Positions 1 through 11,530 of a DNA stretch of 64,000 nt are shown piece after piece; the first letter of the stretch is position 1, and each line of letters starts with the position of its first letter. Under the pieces are notes generated by a model that was given only the letters and a program-made list of their open reading frames with translations, was not told where the DNA came from and ran no database searches. The translations under genes and the position numbers were made by a program. Source of the stretch: Cokeromyces recurvatus (Eukaryota; Mucoromycota; Mucoromycetes; Mucorales; Mucoraceae); the NCBI RefSeq assembly GCF_025118155.1, contig NW_026251394.1:372001-436000 (forward strand), read 5' to 3'.

Positions 1-313
1 CTGTATATAGTAAATTTTGAGTGCTGGGAATGAAAACATGGATAAAAAATTACAGCACAATGTTCAATTTAAGCATTTCATGATTCTCAAACATCATACT
101 TGAAAAACATATAAATATATAACATATATTTCATTTTATTATAATGTATTTTATCTCTATTTTTCAATCTTTATCTTGATCGACTTCCTTTTAGTTTTTT
201 ATTTTTTATTTTGTTTTATTTTATTTTATTTATTTTTTATAGAAGACACAAATAAAGTAAAGGAGAAAATAAATTAAGAACTAAAATAGATCAACTTTTA
301 TAAGATAAAAAAA
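1..313. other. Upstream region of the PDR transporter
   Basis: This A/T-rich stretch lies before the first start codon. It contains T-runs around 190-240 and an A-rich leader just before the ATG. I see no open frame, no RNA gene and no CCGCGG-type pleiotropic drug response element. It probably holds the promoter and 5' leader of the transporter. Confidence 0.5.
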
Positions 314-3300
314 ATGGATATGCCATCAGCTGAAGATCGGTTAAGGGCTAATTACCCTAATCGTGATGATGAATTTCAAGAACGTCAAGATAATTTAAAT
401 AATATTGATACAACAAATCACTATGATGATTATATGGATGTTGAGAGATTAGATACTGTTAAGACAGAAGGTGGCTATGGAGAAGAAGACGGTAATGCAG
501 TTGATATCGATAATGCTATTGAAAAATATCAATCAGTACGTCGTGAAATGACTTTGCAATCTCGTAGAAAGTCATCTATTGTTCCTTCTGCTACTGTAGC
601 TGCTGTAGATGTTGAAAAGGGAGAACCACAAGAGTTTGATTTAACAGAGTTTCTTACTGAACAACACTCCCAGATTATGGCTGCTGGACTGAAGCCTAAG
701 AATATGGGCGTAATTTGGAAAAATTTGGTTGTTCAAGGTTTAGGTGCAGATGCAAAAGTAATTTCTACAAATTATACTTGGCTTGCAAGTTTCTTTCAAT
801 TTTGGAAATGGGGAAAACATTCAGGTCATGATTTTACCATCCTTAAGGATAATAATGGCTTCTGTAAATCTGGTGAAATGCTTTTAGTCTTGGGTCGTCC
901 TGGTTCTGGCTGTACCTCATTACTCCGTGTTCTTTCTAATATGCGTGCCTCCTATACTAAAATTGAAGGTGAAGTGACTTACGGTGGTATTGATGCTGAA
1001 GAATTTGGTAAACATTTTAGAGGTGAAGTATGTTATAATGAAGAAGAAGATCTTCATTTTCCTACCTTGACAACTCAACAAACACTTCGATTTGCTCTTA
1101 AAAATAAAACTCCTGGTAAGCGTATTCCTGGTGAATCTAAGGAGGAGTTTATTGATAAAATTCTTTACTTGCTTGGTAATATGCTCGGTTTGACAAAACA
1201 AATGAATACAATGGTCGGTAATGCCTTTGTTCGTGGTCTTTCAGGTGGTGAACGTAAACGTCTTTCTATTGCTGAACAAATGACAACTCGTAGTTCTATC
1301 AACTGCTGGGATTGTTCCACTCGTGGTCTTGATGCTGCATCTGCTCTTGATTATGTTCGCTCTCTTCGTATCATGACAGATATTTTAAATAAGACTACAA
1401 TCGCCACTCTATATCAGGCCTCTGATAGCATTTTCCATTTGTTTGATAAGGTCATGGTCCTTGATGAAGGTCGATGCATTTATTTCGGTCCTACTGCTAC
1501 TGCAAAGGAATACTTTACTGATATGGGTTTCTATTGTCCTAGTCGTAAATCTACACCTGATTTTCTGACTGGTCTTTGTAACATGAATGAACGTCAAGTT
1601 GTGGAAGGATTTGAAGGCAAGGTTCCTATCAATGCTGTTCAATTTGAAAACGTTTATAAGCAATCCAAGTTATTCAATGAAATGATGAATGAACGTGATG
1701 AATATGAGCAACAAATTAACAAAGATAGACCTGCTGATCTCTTTAGAGAAGCCTTTACTGAGGCTCATCAAAAGCATGCTCCCAAGAGTTCTCCTTTTGT
1801 TGCTTCTTATTTCCAACAAGTGAAGGCTCTTACTATTCGTCAATTCCAACTTATTTGGGGTGATAAAGGTGCACTTGTTTCCCGTTATGGTGGTGTCATC
1901 GTCAAAGGTCTTATCATGGCTTCTGTCTTCTTCCTTATACCTCATGATGGTAGTGGTGCCTTCTCTCTTGGTGGTGCTTTCCTTTTCAGTTTACTTTTCA
2001 ATGCTTTGATTGCTCAATCAGAATTGGCTGCTTTTATGCAAGGTCGTCGTGTGCTAGATAAGCATAAACATTATGCCTTATATCATCCTTCTGCCTTTTA
2101 TATTGCTACCGTTATTGCTGATATTCCACTAGCCTTAGTTCAAGTCATTATATTTGAAATTTGTGTCTACTTTTTGATGGGTCTTACATTAAATGCAGGA
2201 ACAGTAAGTTATCAAAAAAAAAAAAAAAAAAAAAAAAAAAGATTCAAAATATATTTATATTTTATGTTTATTAACTATTTTGTTTTATTTAGTTTTTCAC
2301 ATTCTTCATTGTTCTTGTAGTCACTAATCTTTGTATGAACGGCTTTTTCCGTTTCTGGGGTGCTGTGAGTCCAAATTTCTTTACTGCTTCTCAATTATCT
2401 AGTATTCTTTTGATTGCATGTTTGATTTACTGTGGTTATCAAATTCCTTATATTCAAATGCATCCTTGGCTCATGTGGATTTATTGGATTAACCCGTTAG
2501 CTTATGGTTACAAGGCTTTAATTTCTGATGAGATGAGAGGTCTTAAATTCTCCTGTGCTGGTATTTTTTCTGTCCCTAGTGGTCCTGCATATGTTGATGT
2601 TGATCAACAATATAAGTCTTGTCTCATTACAGGTGCCAAACCTGGTGATAGCTATGTTCTTGGTGATGATTATTTGGCTGATGCCTATGGTTACTATATC
2701 TGGCAACGTTGGATTAATTTTGTTGCTGTTATCCTTTTTTTTGTCTTCTTCACTGTCCTTACTGCTCTTGCTATGGAATACATTGATCTTCAAAAGGAAG
2801 GTTCTATTACCAAAGTGTACAAAAAAGGATGCGCCCCTAAGGAAGAATCTGATGAGAAGCTTATGCAGCAGACTGCCACTATCAATGACCAAGACATGGA
2901 AGCCGTTACTGATGGTACTACTTTCTCATGGCATCATGTTAATTATACAGTCCCTGTAAAAGGCGGTACTCGTCAGCTTTTGAATAATGTAGGTGGTATC
3001 GTTAAGCCTGGTAACCTTACTGCTCTTATGGGTTCTTCTGGTGCTGGTAAGACTACTCTTTTGGATGTCTTGGCGAAGAGAAAAACAATTGGTAAGATTG
3101 AGGGTAATATCTATTTGAATGGTGAAAAACTTGCTGCAGACTTTGAACGTATTACGGGTTACTGTGAACAAATGGATGTTCACAATCCTAATGCTACCGT
3201 TCGTGAAGCCCTTCGTTTCTCTGCTTACTTGCGTCAACCAGCTGATGTCCCCAAGGAAGAAAAGGATGCCTATGTTGAACAAATCATTCAACTTATGGAA

Positions 3301-4803
3301 ATGGAAAAGATCGCTGATGCTCTTGTGGGTGACCTCGAAGCTGGTGTTGGTATCTCTGTAGAAGAACGTAAACGTTTGACGATTGCTACTGAATTGGTTG
3401 GTAAGCCCAAACTACTTTTCTTGGATGAACCTACCTCTGGTCTTGATGCTCAAAGTTCTTATAACATTGTCCGTTTCATTCGTAAACTTGCTGATGCTGG
3501 TTGGCCTGTACTCTGTACGATTCATCAACCTTCTGCCACCCTGTTTGAACACTTTGATCATCTTTTGCTTTTAATGCGTGGTGGTCATATTGCATACTTT
3601 GGTGAAATTGGTAAGGATTCCCGTATTATGATTGATTACTTTGAATCAAATGGTGGACCCAAGTGCTCTCCTGATGCTAATCCAGCTGAATATATCTTGG
3701 AATGTGTCGGTGCAGGTACTGCTGGTAAGGCTACTAAGGACTGGGCTGAAGTCTGGGCAAATTCTCCTCAAGCACAAGCACTTGAAGAAGAATTGGAAGA
3801 AATCCATCGTTCTGCTAGTCCTACCACTCGTAAGGCTTCACCTTATTCTCTTTCCTTCTGGCAACAATTAAAGTATGTCTACTTGCGTATGAATATCTCC
3901 TGGTGGCGTTGTCCTACTTATAATATGGGCCGTCTCTTTAATGTCTGCTTCATTGGTCTTATCTCTGGTTTCTCATTCTGGAAGTTAGGTCATACACCTG
4001 CTGATATGCAAAATCGTATGTTCTCTGTCTTCACTACACTTTTGATGAGTAATGCCTTAATTATTCTTGCTCAACCCCGTTTTATGCAAGAAAGATTATG
4101 GTTCCGACGTGAATATGCCTCCAAGTACTATGGCTGGGGTCCTTTTGCTTTATCATGTATTCTTGTAGAGATTCCTTACTTGATTGTTCTAGGTACTATC
4201 TTTTTGTTCTGTTTCTATTGGACTGCTGGATTACCAACTGAATCGAACCGTATTGGTTTCTTCTATATTCACTTTATCATGTTCTTATTCTATTCTGTTT
4301 CACTTGGTTTCACGATTGCTGCCTTCTCTGCTACACCTCCTATGGCTGCTGTCATTAATCCTTTCTTTACATCTTTCTTGATCTTATTCGCTGGTATTAT
4401 GCAGCCTCCAAGTGCTATGCCTCGTTTCTGGAGCTCATGGATGTATTGGATTGATCCTTATCATTATTTAATTGAAGGATTAGTAGTCAATGCATTGGAT
4501 GGTATACCAGTTATTTGTGATGCAAGTAATTATATCAAGGTCAGAGCACCCCCAGGACAAACCTGTGGTGAATACTTTAATGCTTACTTTGAAAGTGGTG
4601 GCCTTGGTTACTTGGGTAATCCAAACGCTACTGGTATGTGTGATTACTGTCAATATACATTAGGTAATGATTTCTATGAGGGTCGAATTGGTTGGTCTTT
4701 TGCTCACAGATGGCGTAACTTTGGTATCTTGACCGCTTACACTGTTTTTAACTGTTTCCTTTTCACAGTCTTTGTCTTCTTATTTAGAAAGCAAAAGCGT
4801 TAA
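314..4803 (+). CDS. PDR-type (ABCG full-size) multidrug ABC transporter
   Basis: This plasma-membrane ATP-driven efflux pump belongs to the Pdr5/Cdr1 family. It has two exons, 314..2203 and 2293..4803, joined in phase 0, giving 1466 residues, which is normal for the family. The order is NBD1-TMD1-NBD2-TMD2. NBD1 has the deviant fungal Walker A GRPGSGCTS (about residues 194-202), signature LSGGERKRLSI (about 309-319) and the Walker B variant CWDCSTRGLDAAS. NBD2 has canonical Walker A GSSGAGKTT (about 877-885), the degenerate signature ISVEERKRLTI and LLFLDEPTSGLD. This asymmetry is typical of PDR pumps. The intron starts GTAAGT, contains an A-run of about 25 bases and ends TTTAG; reading through it would stop the protein near residue 668. 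Exon 2 opens with FFTFFIVLVV, restoring a membrane helix. Substrates cannot be inferred, though drug or lipid export is usual. Its 3' end faces QCR8. Confidence 0.95.
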
Positions 4804-5071
4804 AAGAAAAAAAAAACCAATATTTTTTTTTTACACTTTTACTTGTTATATTCCCTACTATATTATTATTATTTTATTTTTTTTTCTAATAGACCTTACA
4901 ATAATATTTATTTTGCCTTTTTCTTAATTTCTTTCCCTATTAGTATTATTATTAACCCACTTTACATGTAAAAAATAAATTACTTCAATAATTTAAATTA
5001 AAAAAACTGCTATATATTTATTGAAACAAATTGTATATATTAGATACTTCTTTTATGTTGTTATAAATAAA

Positions 5072-5555
5072 TTAGTGTCCACCTTCTTCAGCAGCATGGC
5101 CAGCTTTAGAAGAAAGATAAGCATGTCTAGATTTAGCTGAAGTATAAATATAATAGCCAATACCAAATGCAACACCAACATAAGGGATTTGAGAAGTAAC
5201 ACGACGAGCTGTGTTGAATACAGCGTTACGAGCAGCGCCTGCAAAAGGCTTTTGTTCAAAAGGTGACAAAACATAAGTTACGATACCCTACACAACAACA
5301 ATAACAACAAAAGAAAACATATAAATATAAATAATTATCGATCTATCAAGTTTGTTCGCTTTTATAGTATCCCATCTTCTTTTTTTTTCGTTTTTTTTTG
5401 TCTACTTATTTACTTTTTGTTTAGGACCACCCATATGTCCCCACCTAAATATATGAAATAAGTCTAATTTAGTTTCTTTTTTTTTCATGTTCTTTCATTT
5501 AATTAGACATCTCATTTTACCAGCCCATGTATTTATGTCCTCCAACTCCACCCAT
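5072..5555 (-). CDS. QCR8: Cytochrome bc1 complex subunit 8 (ubiquinone-binding QCR8)
   Basis: This is a small inner-membrane subunit of respiratory complex III. I assembled three exons on the minus strand: 5555..5521 (35 nt), 5444..5414 (31 nt) and 5287..5072. They join in frame to 93 residues, against 94 in yeast. Exon 1 gives MGGVGGHKYMGW, exon 2 completes WWGHMGGPKQK, and exon 3 continues GIVTYVLSPFEQKPF. The motifs YMGWWGHMGGPKQKG and SPFEQKPF..AARNAVFN match the QCR8 family closely. A single transmembrane helix is visible (VGVAFGIGYYIY), and the protein ends in a His/Glu/Gly-rich tail. All introns have GTAA donors and TAG acceptors. The first two exons are very short and easy to miss. 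The gene is divergent from NOT4. Confidence 0.93.
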
Positions 5556-6261
5556 TTTAATATTATAATATCTATTACAAAGAAAAAAAAATTGCAGCTA
5601 GTTAGTAAGTGGTGTTTGAGAACTCACACTTTGAAATGTTACCTTTGATTAAATAAAAAAAAAAAATATGTATCTGTATAACTTGTTCCTTTTAGGTAAA
5701 ATTTGCTTTTATCCCTTGTTTTTTTATGGAGTTTAAAATAGCAGTGTATCTGGGGAAGTGAAGCCGATAGTTGTGACGCAATACCCTAGGCTTTTTCTAG
5801 TAGTAGATTTGTGTCAGCTGCATAAAAAAATTATTGTATTGCTCTTAATTAATTATTAAAGTACTTTGCCAGATAATTAATTACATAAAAATTTTATGTT
5901 AATCATTTAAATTATTTACATTAGAATAATTCCAAATCTAATCATTTAAAAAAAAAGTTTTTTTTTTCTTTATAAGTGATTTTTTTTTAAAAAATATTCT
6001 CTTACAAAATAAATAAACATATATCCTATTTACTTTTAGTTGTTAAAAGTTCCTATTCTGTACATCTTTCTTTTTAACTATTAAGTGGCAGCAGCCGCTT
6101 GTCAAAAAAAAAAAAAAAATAATAAGAATTATAACAATATAACAGCGTTAGAAGAGAATGTTAAGCGGACTTTAAACATGTATCAAATTTTTTTAATTAG
6201 TCTTATTGCGTATTTCTTTTATTATTTCTCAAGTAAAATTACATTATAGAAAAAAAAAAAA
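5556..6261. other. Divergent QCR8/NOT4 intergenic region
   Basis: These roughly 700 bp separate two divergent start codons and probably hold both promoters. The sequence is A/T-rich with several A- and T-runs. No open frame or RNA gene is convincing. Confidence 0.5.
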
Positions 6262-7712
6262 ATGGAATCCGAAGAAGAAGAAGATCTTGACTGTCCTCTT
6301 TGTATGGAGGAGTTTGATATTGCAGATAGAAACTTTAAACCTTGTCCTTGTGGTTATCAAGTAAATATATAAGTAAAGGAAAAAAAGAAGAATAGGAAGA
6401 TTGATGAAGTCATTTTTCTTTATATATTTACATGTATAATAGATTTGTCGATTTTGCTGGCATCACATTAGAGAAAATTTAAATGGACGTTGCCCTGCTT
6501 GGTAAAATGGATATAAAAAAAATAAATAAGTACAGAAGAACTAATCAGCATAACTGATAAAAGTCGTAGAGAATATTCTGATGAAATGGTTGAATTTAAG
6601 CCTGTTAGCGCAGATGAGTAAAGCATAAAAAAAAAAAAAAAAAAAAAAGGATAAATTAGAACTAAATATCCTATTATAATATAGATTACAACGTATTCGG
6701 AAAGAAAAGAAAGAAAAGGAAAGACAGCAGAAGGATATGGAATCAGCTAATAGACGCCACTTATCCAATATGCGCGTTGTTCAAAAAAATTTGGTTTATA
6801 TAATCGGTCTTCATCCTCGATTAGCTACAGAAGAGGTAAATTCTTTCAAAATGAAATATATTTATATTATATGGACATTGACATAGTTAAAATGATAACA
6901 GATTGTTCGCTCAAATGATTATTTTGGACAATTTGGAAAAATCTCGAAAGTAGTAATTAACAAACGACCTGCACTTCCTGCTTCGCAAATGAATTCACAA
7001 CCTAGTGCTGCAGTCTACGTTACTTATTATAGAAAAGAAGATGCTGCAAAGGCAATTGCAGCTGTGGATGGAAATGTGATAGCAGATCGAGTGGTTAGGT
7101 ATAATAAATGTAATTATGCACATTATTGTTTGTTTATTTTTCTAATATAAATATTTATAGAGCTTCTTATGGTACCACAAAATACTGTACATATTATTTA
7201 CGTAATATGACATGTCCTAATCCCAACTGTCTCTATTTACACGAACAAGGTGAAGATATAGATACAATTTCAAAAGAAGAACTTGCAACTGGGTAAATAA
7301 ATGCAAACGCATTATTATTTTTGTGTGTATAGTTAAAATAATTAACACTTTTTTAACAGCAAGCATCATATGCGAGACATGTTATCAAATGAAGATGATC
7401 GAGTAAAGAATGTGCATGGTAGCAACTCTCCTCAAATAATTTCAAAACAACAACGTCCTCAATTAACAAGTGAAGATTTCCCTGCTGTATCAGCAAGTAT
7501 TAAACCTATAACCAAGACAAATGATGATTCTGCATTACCTGCTTCTGCTTCATGGGCTAAAGTAGGAGGCACAAGCAGCACACCATCTACACCAATTATG
7601 AGTGTTTCAGATGCATTTGGGCCCACATTGTCTGCTGCTGTTGCTGCTACACAACAAAAGACTCAATTTCCTCCTATGCCAAAACGTAAAAGTGAAAAGA
7701 AGAAGCGAAAGG

Positions 7713-7746
<34 letters not shown>

Positions 7747-8317
7747 GCAACAACAGCAACAACAGCAACAACAACAAAAGACTTTATTGGAGTCTTCTTC
7801 ATCTACAACTGTGAATGAAGAAGATGAAACCATTCATGTATCACAAAAAGAAGAAGCTTCAGCAATACCATCTTCTATTTTTGATCAGGGATTAAGTGGA
7901 TTTGTTTTGGGTCAGGCTTATAAGGAAGTATGTTCATTACCATCAGAAATAATGGATTCAAACATCAAAGAAGAGGAGAACCAAGTTGCAGAAGAGAATG
8001 AGTTGACATTAGGCATATCTGCTTTAAAATTAGATGATCCTAATATAACTACTGCCGAGCCTTCACCTGCACAAAGGAATTTGGAAACTATTCAATCTGC
8101 ATCTACATCAAAACTAATCCCTTCCACTTTCCCTACTGTCACTGATTTCCTGACTTACTCTACACCTACGCCAAAATACAACGGCTTTTTCAATCCATTC
8201 TCTCATATGGCCATAATTGGTCAACAACATCCTAATAATAATGCTGCAATGCTTTTAAATAATAATGCTGATACTTCTGTTCGTCGATATTCAAGATTTG
8301 GATTTGCTCAAGCATAA
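6262..8317 (+). CDS. NOT4: CCR4-NOT complex E3 ubiquitin ligase NOT4
   Basis: NOT4 is the RING ubiquitin ligase of the CCR4-NOT complex, acting in mRNA decay and co-translational quality control. Seven exons (6262..6360, 6443..6501, 6564..6617, 6685..6835, 6902..7098, 7161..7292, 7360..8317) join in phase to 549 residues. The N-terminus carries a C4C4 RING with Cys 11, 14, 28, 30, 35, 38, 50 and 53 (motifs CPLC, PCPCGYQ, CRFCWHHI, GRCPACRR). A charged Lys/Glu linker, the conserved VVQKNLVYIIGL, an RRM, and a CCCH zinc finger (motif CPNPNCLYLHEQGE) follow, as in yeast Not4 and human CNOT4. The last exon is low-complexity and holds a run of about 22 Gln encoded by CAA/CAG near 7715-7780. The exon 3 acceptor (6562-6563) was chosen because it restores CRREYSDE. 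The gene ends tail-to-tail with the V-ATPase gene, about 75 bp apart. Confidence 0.95.
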
Positions 8318-8392
8318 AAAAATAAAAATAAAAATAAAAATATAAGAAATAGTCAAAAGAAATGCGTATACATATAAATATAAATATTCTTT

Positions 8393-11300
8393 TTATTTGT
8401 TATCAATTAAAGTTTTGAATGAAAAGGGTTCAAATTTGACACCATCACCCATGTAAAATTTACCGTCAAACTCAACCCAATGTAAACGTAAGGCATGTAA
8501 GAAAGCGGATAACCCTTCCATACATAACAAGATACCGATTGTCAACACAAACCACATACTAAAGCCAATTACAATTCCAATCACTGCAATAGGTCCAGTG
8601 AAATTAAACCAGATCTTAAGTGTCATATCCCACAACACACTTGATAATTCTATATTTTCAGTTATATGTAAGTATATTAAAAAAAAATAAAAAAAAGAGA
8701 GAGAGAGAGAAAGAGAGAATATAACAACAACACTTTATTATTAGACTTACGAGCATGTGCAAGTGATAAAGCCCACAAACGTAAATAAGAAGCAGTATTG
8801 GAGATACAATTTAAGCAAAACTCAATAACATGAATTGTTTGATGAATCATCTCTTCACTAAATTCGAACTACAAAATAGTAAGATTCAACGACTTATATA
8901 TATATTACATATATTTTGGTCTACTACTCATGTATACCTTTTCTTCACTTTTTTCGACATTATCCTCATTTACTATAGTAGGCGTATTGGAAGTTTCAGC
9001 AGGATATTGCATATTTTCCTCTAATGCCTGTTGATCATGATGCCTTTGTTTGAGATAAAAAGGCTTAGCAAACCACATCCAAGGAACACAAATGACGGCT
9101 AATAAAATTAGTATCAATTGAACAGGTCCTTGATGAGGATAGAGTTGATCTTCAGGTTTTACTTTACCGGGCGATAAGAACATATAAATTAACATATTCA
9201 AAAGATTAGGAGGAGGATTATGAATAAGATGGCCATCAGTATCTAGCTCCCACCAATTTACACTCCATTTGTACATGATGCAAAAGATAAGATATCCAAA
9301 TATAGATTCCATGAATAAGATTTGAGGTAAAAACTCCAACCAAATAAACATCCTGTTTCCATAGTAGATATGATTATAAACATTTAAACAAATAGCAAAT
9401 GACATCTATTACAAATATATATATATATATATATATAAGAAGGTAGTTAATATATATGTATGTATATGATAAGTTTTAGCTTTACATGAATAACACCTAA
9501 AATGATGGCTTGTTTCATCTTGTAAGAGTTGGAAAAAAGTAAATAATTTTCAGACCCATGCCAAGCCTATGAATAGAAAAAAAAATCAAGTTAACAAATA
9601 AGCAATTATATAGGGTCTATATTTTACAGGATCAATCCCAAAGGGATAAATATGACCATTAGGTGTAGCCTCTATTGAATCTGTAGAAGTATAGTGAGAG
9701 GGCCAATCAAATCCCGATTTAAATGAATGCAATGAAAGAGAAAACATATCATTATAGATAAAGCCTGTAAAGATTGAAAATAGACCCATCAAGAGTATCA
9801 TATAACGACCACTAAAGAACATGGTAAATATTTCATCTTTTACATTGGCAAGTCTCTTTTCATTTAGAATCAAATAGAGAGCAAAGCAAAATATGAGAAA
9901 TCCATGCCCAATATCACCAAACATGATAGCAAATAAGAATGGAAAAGAAATGAGGGTGAAGAGGCCAGGATTGACCTCTCTATAACGTGCAATACCATAA
10001 GCATCGATAATAGTTTGGAAACCTTCAGTGAATTTATTTGTACGATGATAGGTAGGAGGTCTTTGGTTATTCTGAGAGAGTTCAGTAAAGACAGAGGGCA
10101 TATTGGTTCCAGAGTCCTCGATAGCATTCTTTAGAGCCAAATGAACGATAGGGATATCAAGTTTGCTACACCAACCCTCGGCAATTAAGCATTTACGATT
10201 CAAATCATAATTAAAAAGATTCATGATGTGGTAAACTCCCTTTTCTTTGAGCACTATTGTATACCATACTGCTAAATGATCTGCAACGTTTAAGAGCTCA
10301 TTTTTACGAGTTTCTTGTGTTTGGCTTAAAACCTATATATATATATATACATGTATACATATATATTTAGTTAGTTAGTGTGATGATATCTTCTAATACA
10401 ATACTATGATTTTACAATGTTTAAATCACGAATACGAGTAGTAACTTGATCAAACGCTTCACATCTTTTGTCATGCTCTTCATCTACATTATAAAGCGTT
10501 CCACCCATACTCTCTGATATCTTTTTAATTTTATTAATAACTTCTTGACCATGGGCAAAGATGACAAATACATTTTTTCGTATTTTCTTTTCTGTATCCA
10601 AAGGGTCAATGATTATATCATTGATTTCAGCAAAGTTCATATATAAATTGCCACGTAGAATTCGCCAAAGGACACGTTCAAATATTTGCATCTTCTCTCT
10701 CGGTATCGTGCCTGCCACATAACCTAAATTTTCGATATGACCTGTGGTAGACTGTTGTCCGTCTTCAATATCATCGGCTACTAATAATTGAACCGTTGTT
10801 TCTTCAGACTGATGATGACGTTGTTGTTGAACATGTCTTAATCCGGCCTTTTATATTATTTTATTACAGTAAATGAATACTATATACGTCATTCTTCTTC
10901 TTTTTTTTTTTCTTATTTTACTTTACCTGTTCGAAAAAGATAGACGACTCTTTTAATACATATCGGAGTTCAGTTAATTGTAGAAAACGATGTAAAAGTG
11001 TTTCATAAGAAGAATTCATTTGAATAATATGTCTTTCATGATTATTTAACAATTCTTCTAGATCATCGATTTCTTGCGCTGTATGAGCTGCTGTAACAAA
11101 TTTATCAGATGAAACAGATATAATAGGTATTCCTAACTTTTCAATTTGAGACTGTAAATATCCTAAGTTAATAATAATAATAAAAGGAGTAAGAGAAGCT
11201 TGTTTCAGGTACGTAAAAAAAAAAAGAAAAAAAAAAGAGGCTAACAGAGCATAGTATACACTTACTGCATTGTCTTTCCATTTCATCTAGTCTTCTTATT

Positions 11301-11530
11301 TCAGGTACAAATATACGCTGAAAAGCATTTACATTTGAATTTAACTAAATTAAAATAAATGTATACATCTTTTTTTTTTTCATATCATTTTTTTTTACGT
11401 CTCTGAATTGAACTTTTCCAAGTTCCCCTAACTCAGCTATACAAGCATGCGCTATTTCAGCTGGAATGAATAATTGGACAAGAGACATCTCTTCTGACCG
11501 AAAAAGAGTGGTCTTTGTCGAATCTTTCAT
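8393..11530 (-). CDS. VPH1: V-type proton ATPase 100-kDa subunit a
   Basis: This is the membrane-embedded Vo subunit that forms the proton half-channels of the vacuolar/Golgi V-ATPase. Nine exons on the minus strand (11530..11399, 11344..11266, 11162..10927, 10847..10416, 10332..9628, 9566..9486, 9405..8938, 8868..8751, 8649..8393) join in phase to 835 residues, the family size. The N-terminal cytosolic half starts with [17 protein letters not shown] and [20 protein letters not shown]. The C-terminal half has several transmembrane helices. The essential channel arginine lies in [20 protein letters not shown], about residue 741. The sequence ends with [19 protein letters not shown], a family hallmark. 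Whether it serves vacuole (Vph1) or Golgi (Stv1) cannot be told. Confidence 0.96.

Noticed and set aside
2204..2320. A premature stop making the PDR transporter a half-size protein or pseudogene
   Set aside because: The stop lies in an intron with GTAAGT and TTTAG ends; splicing restores a continuous 1466-residue family-length protein.
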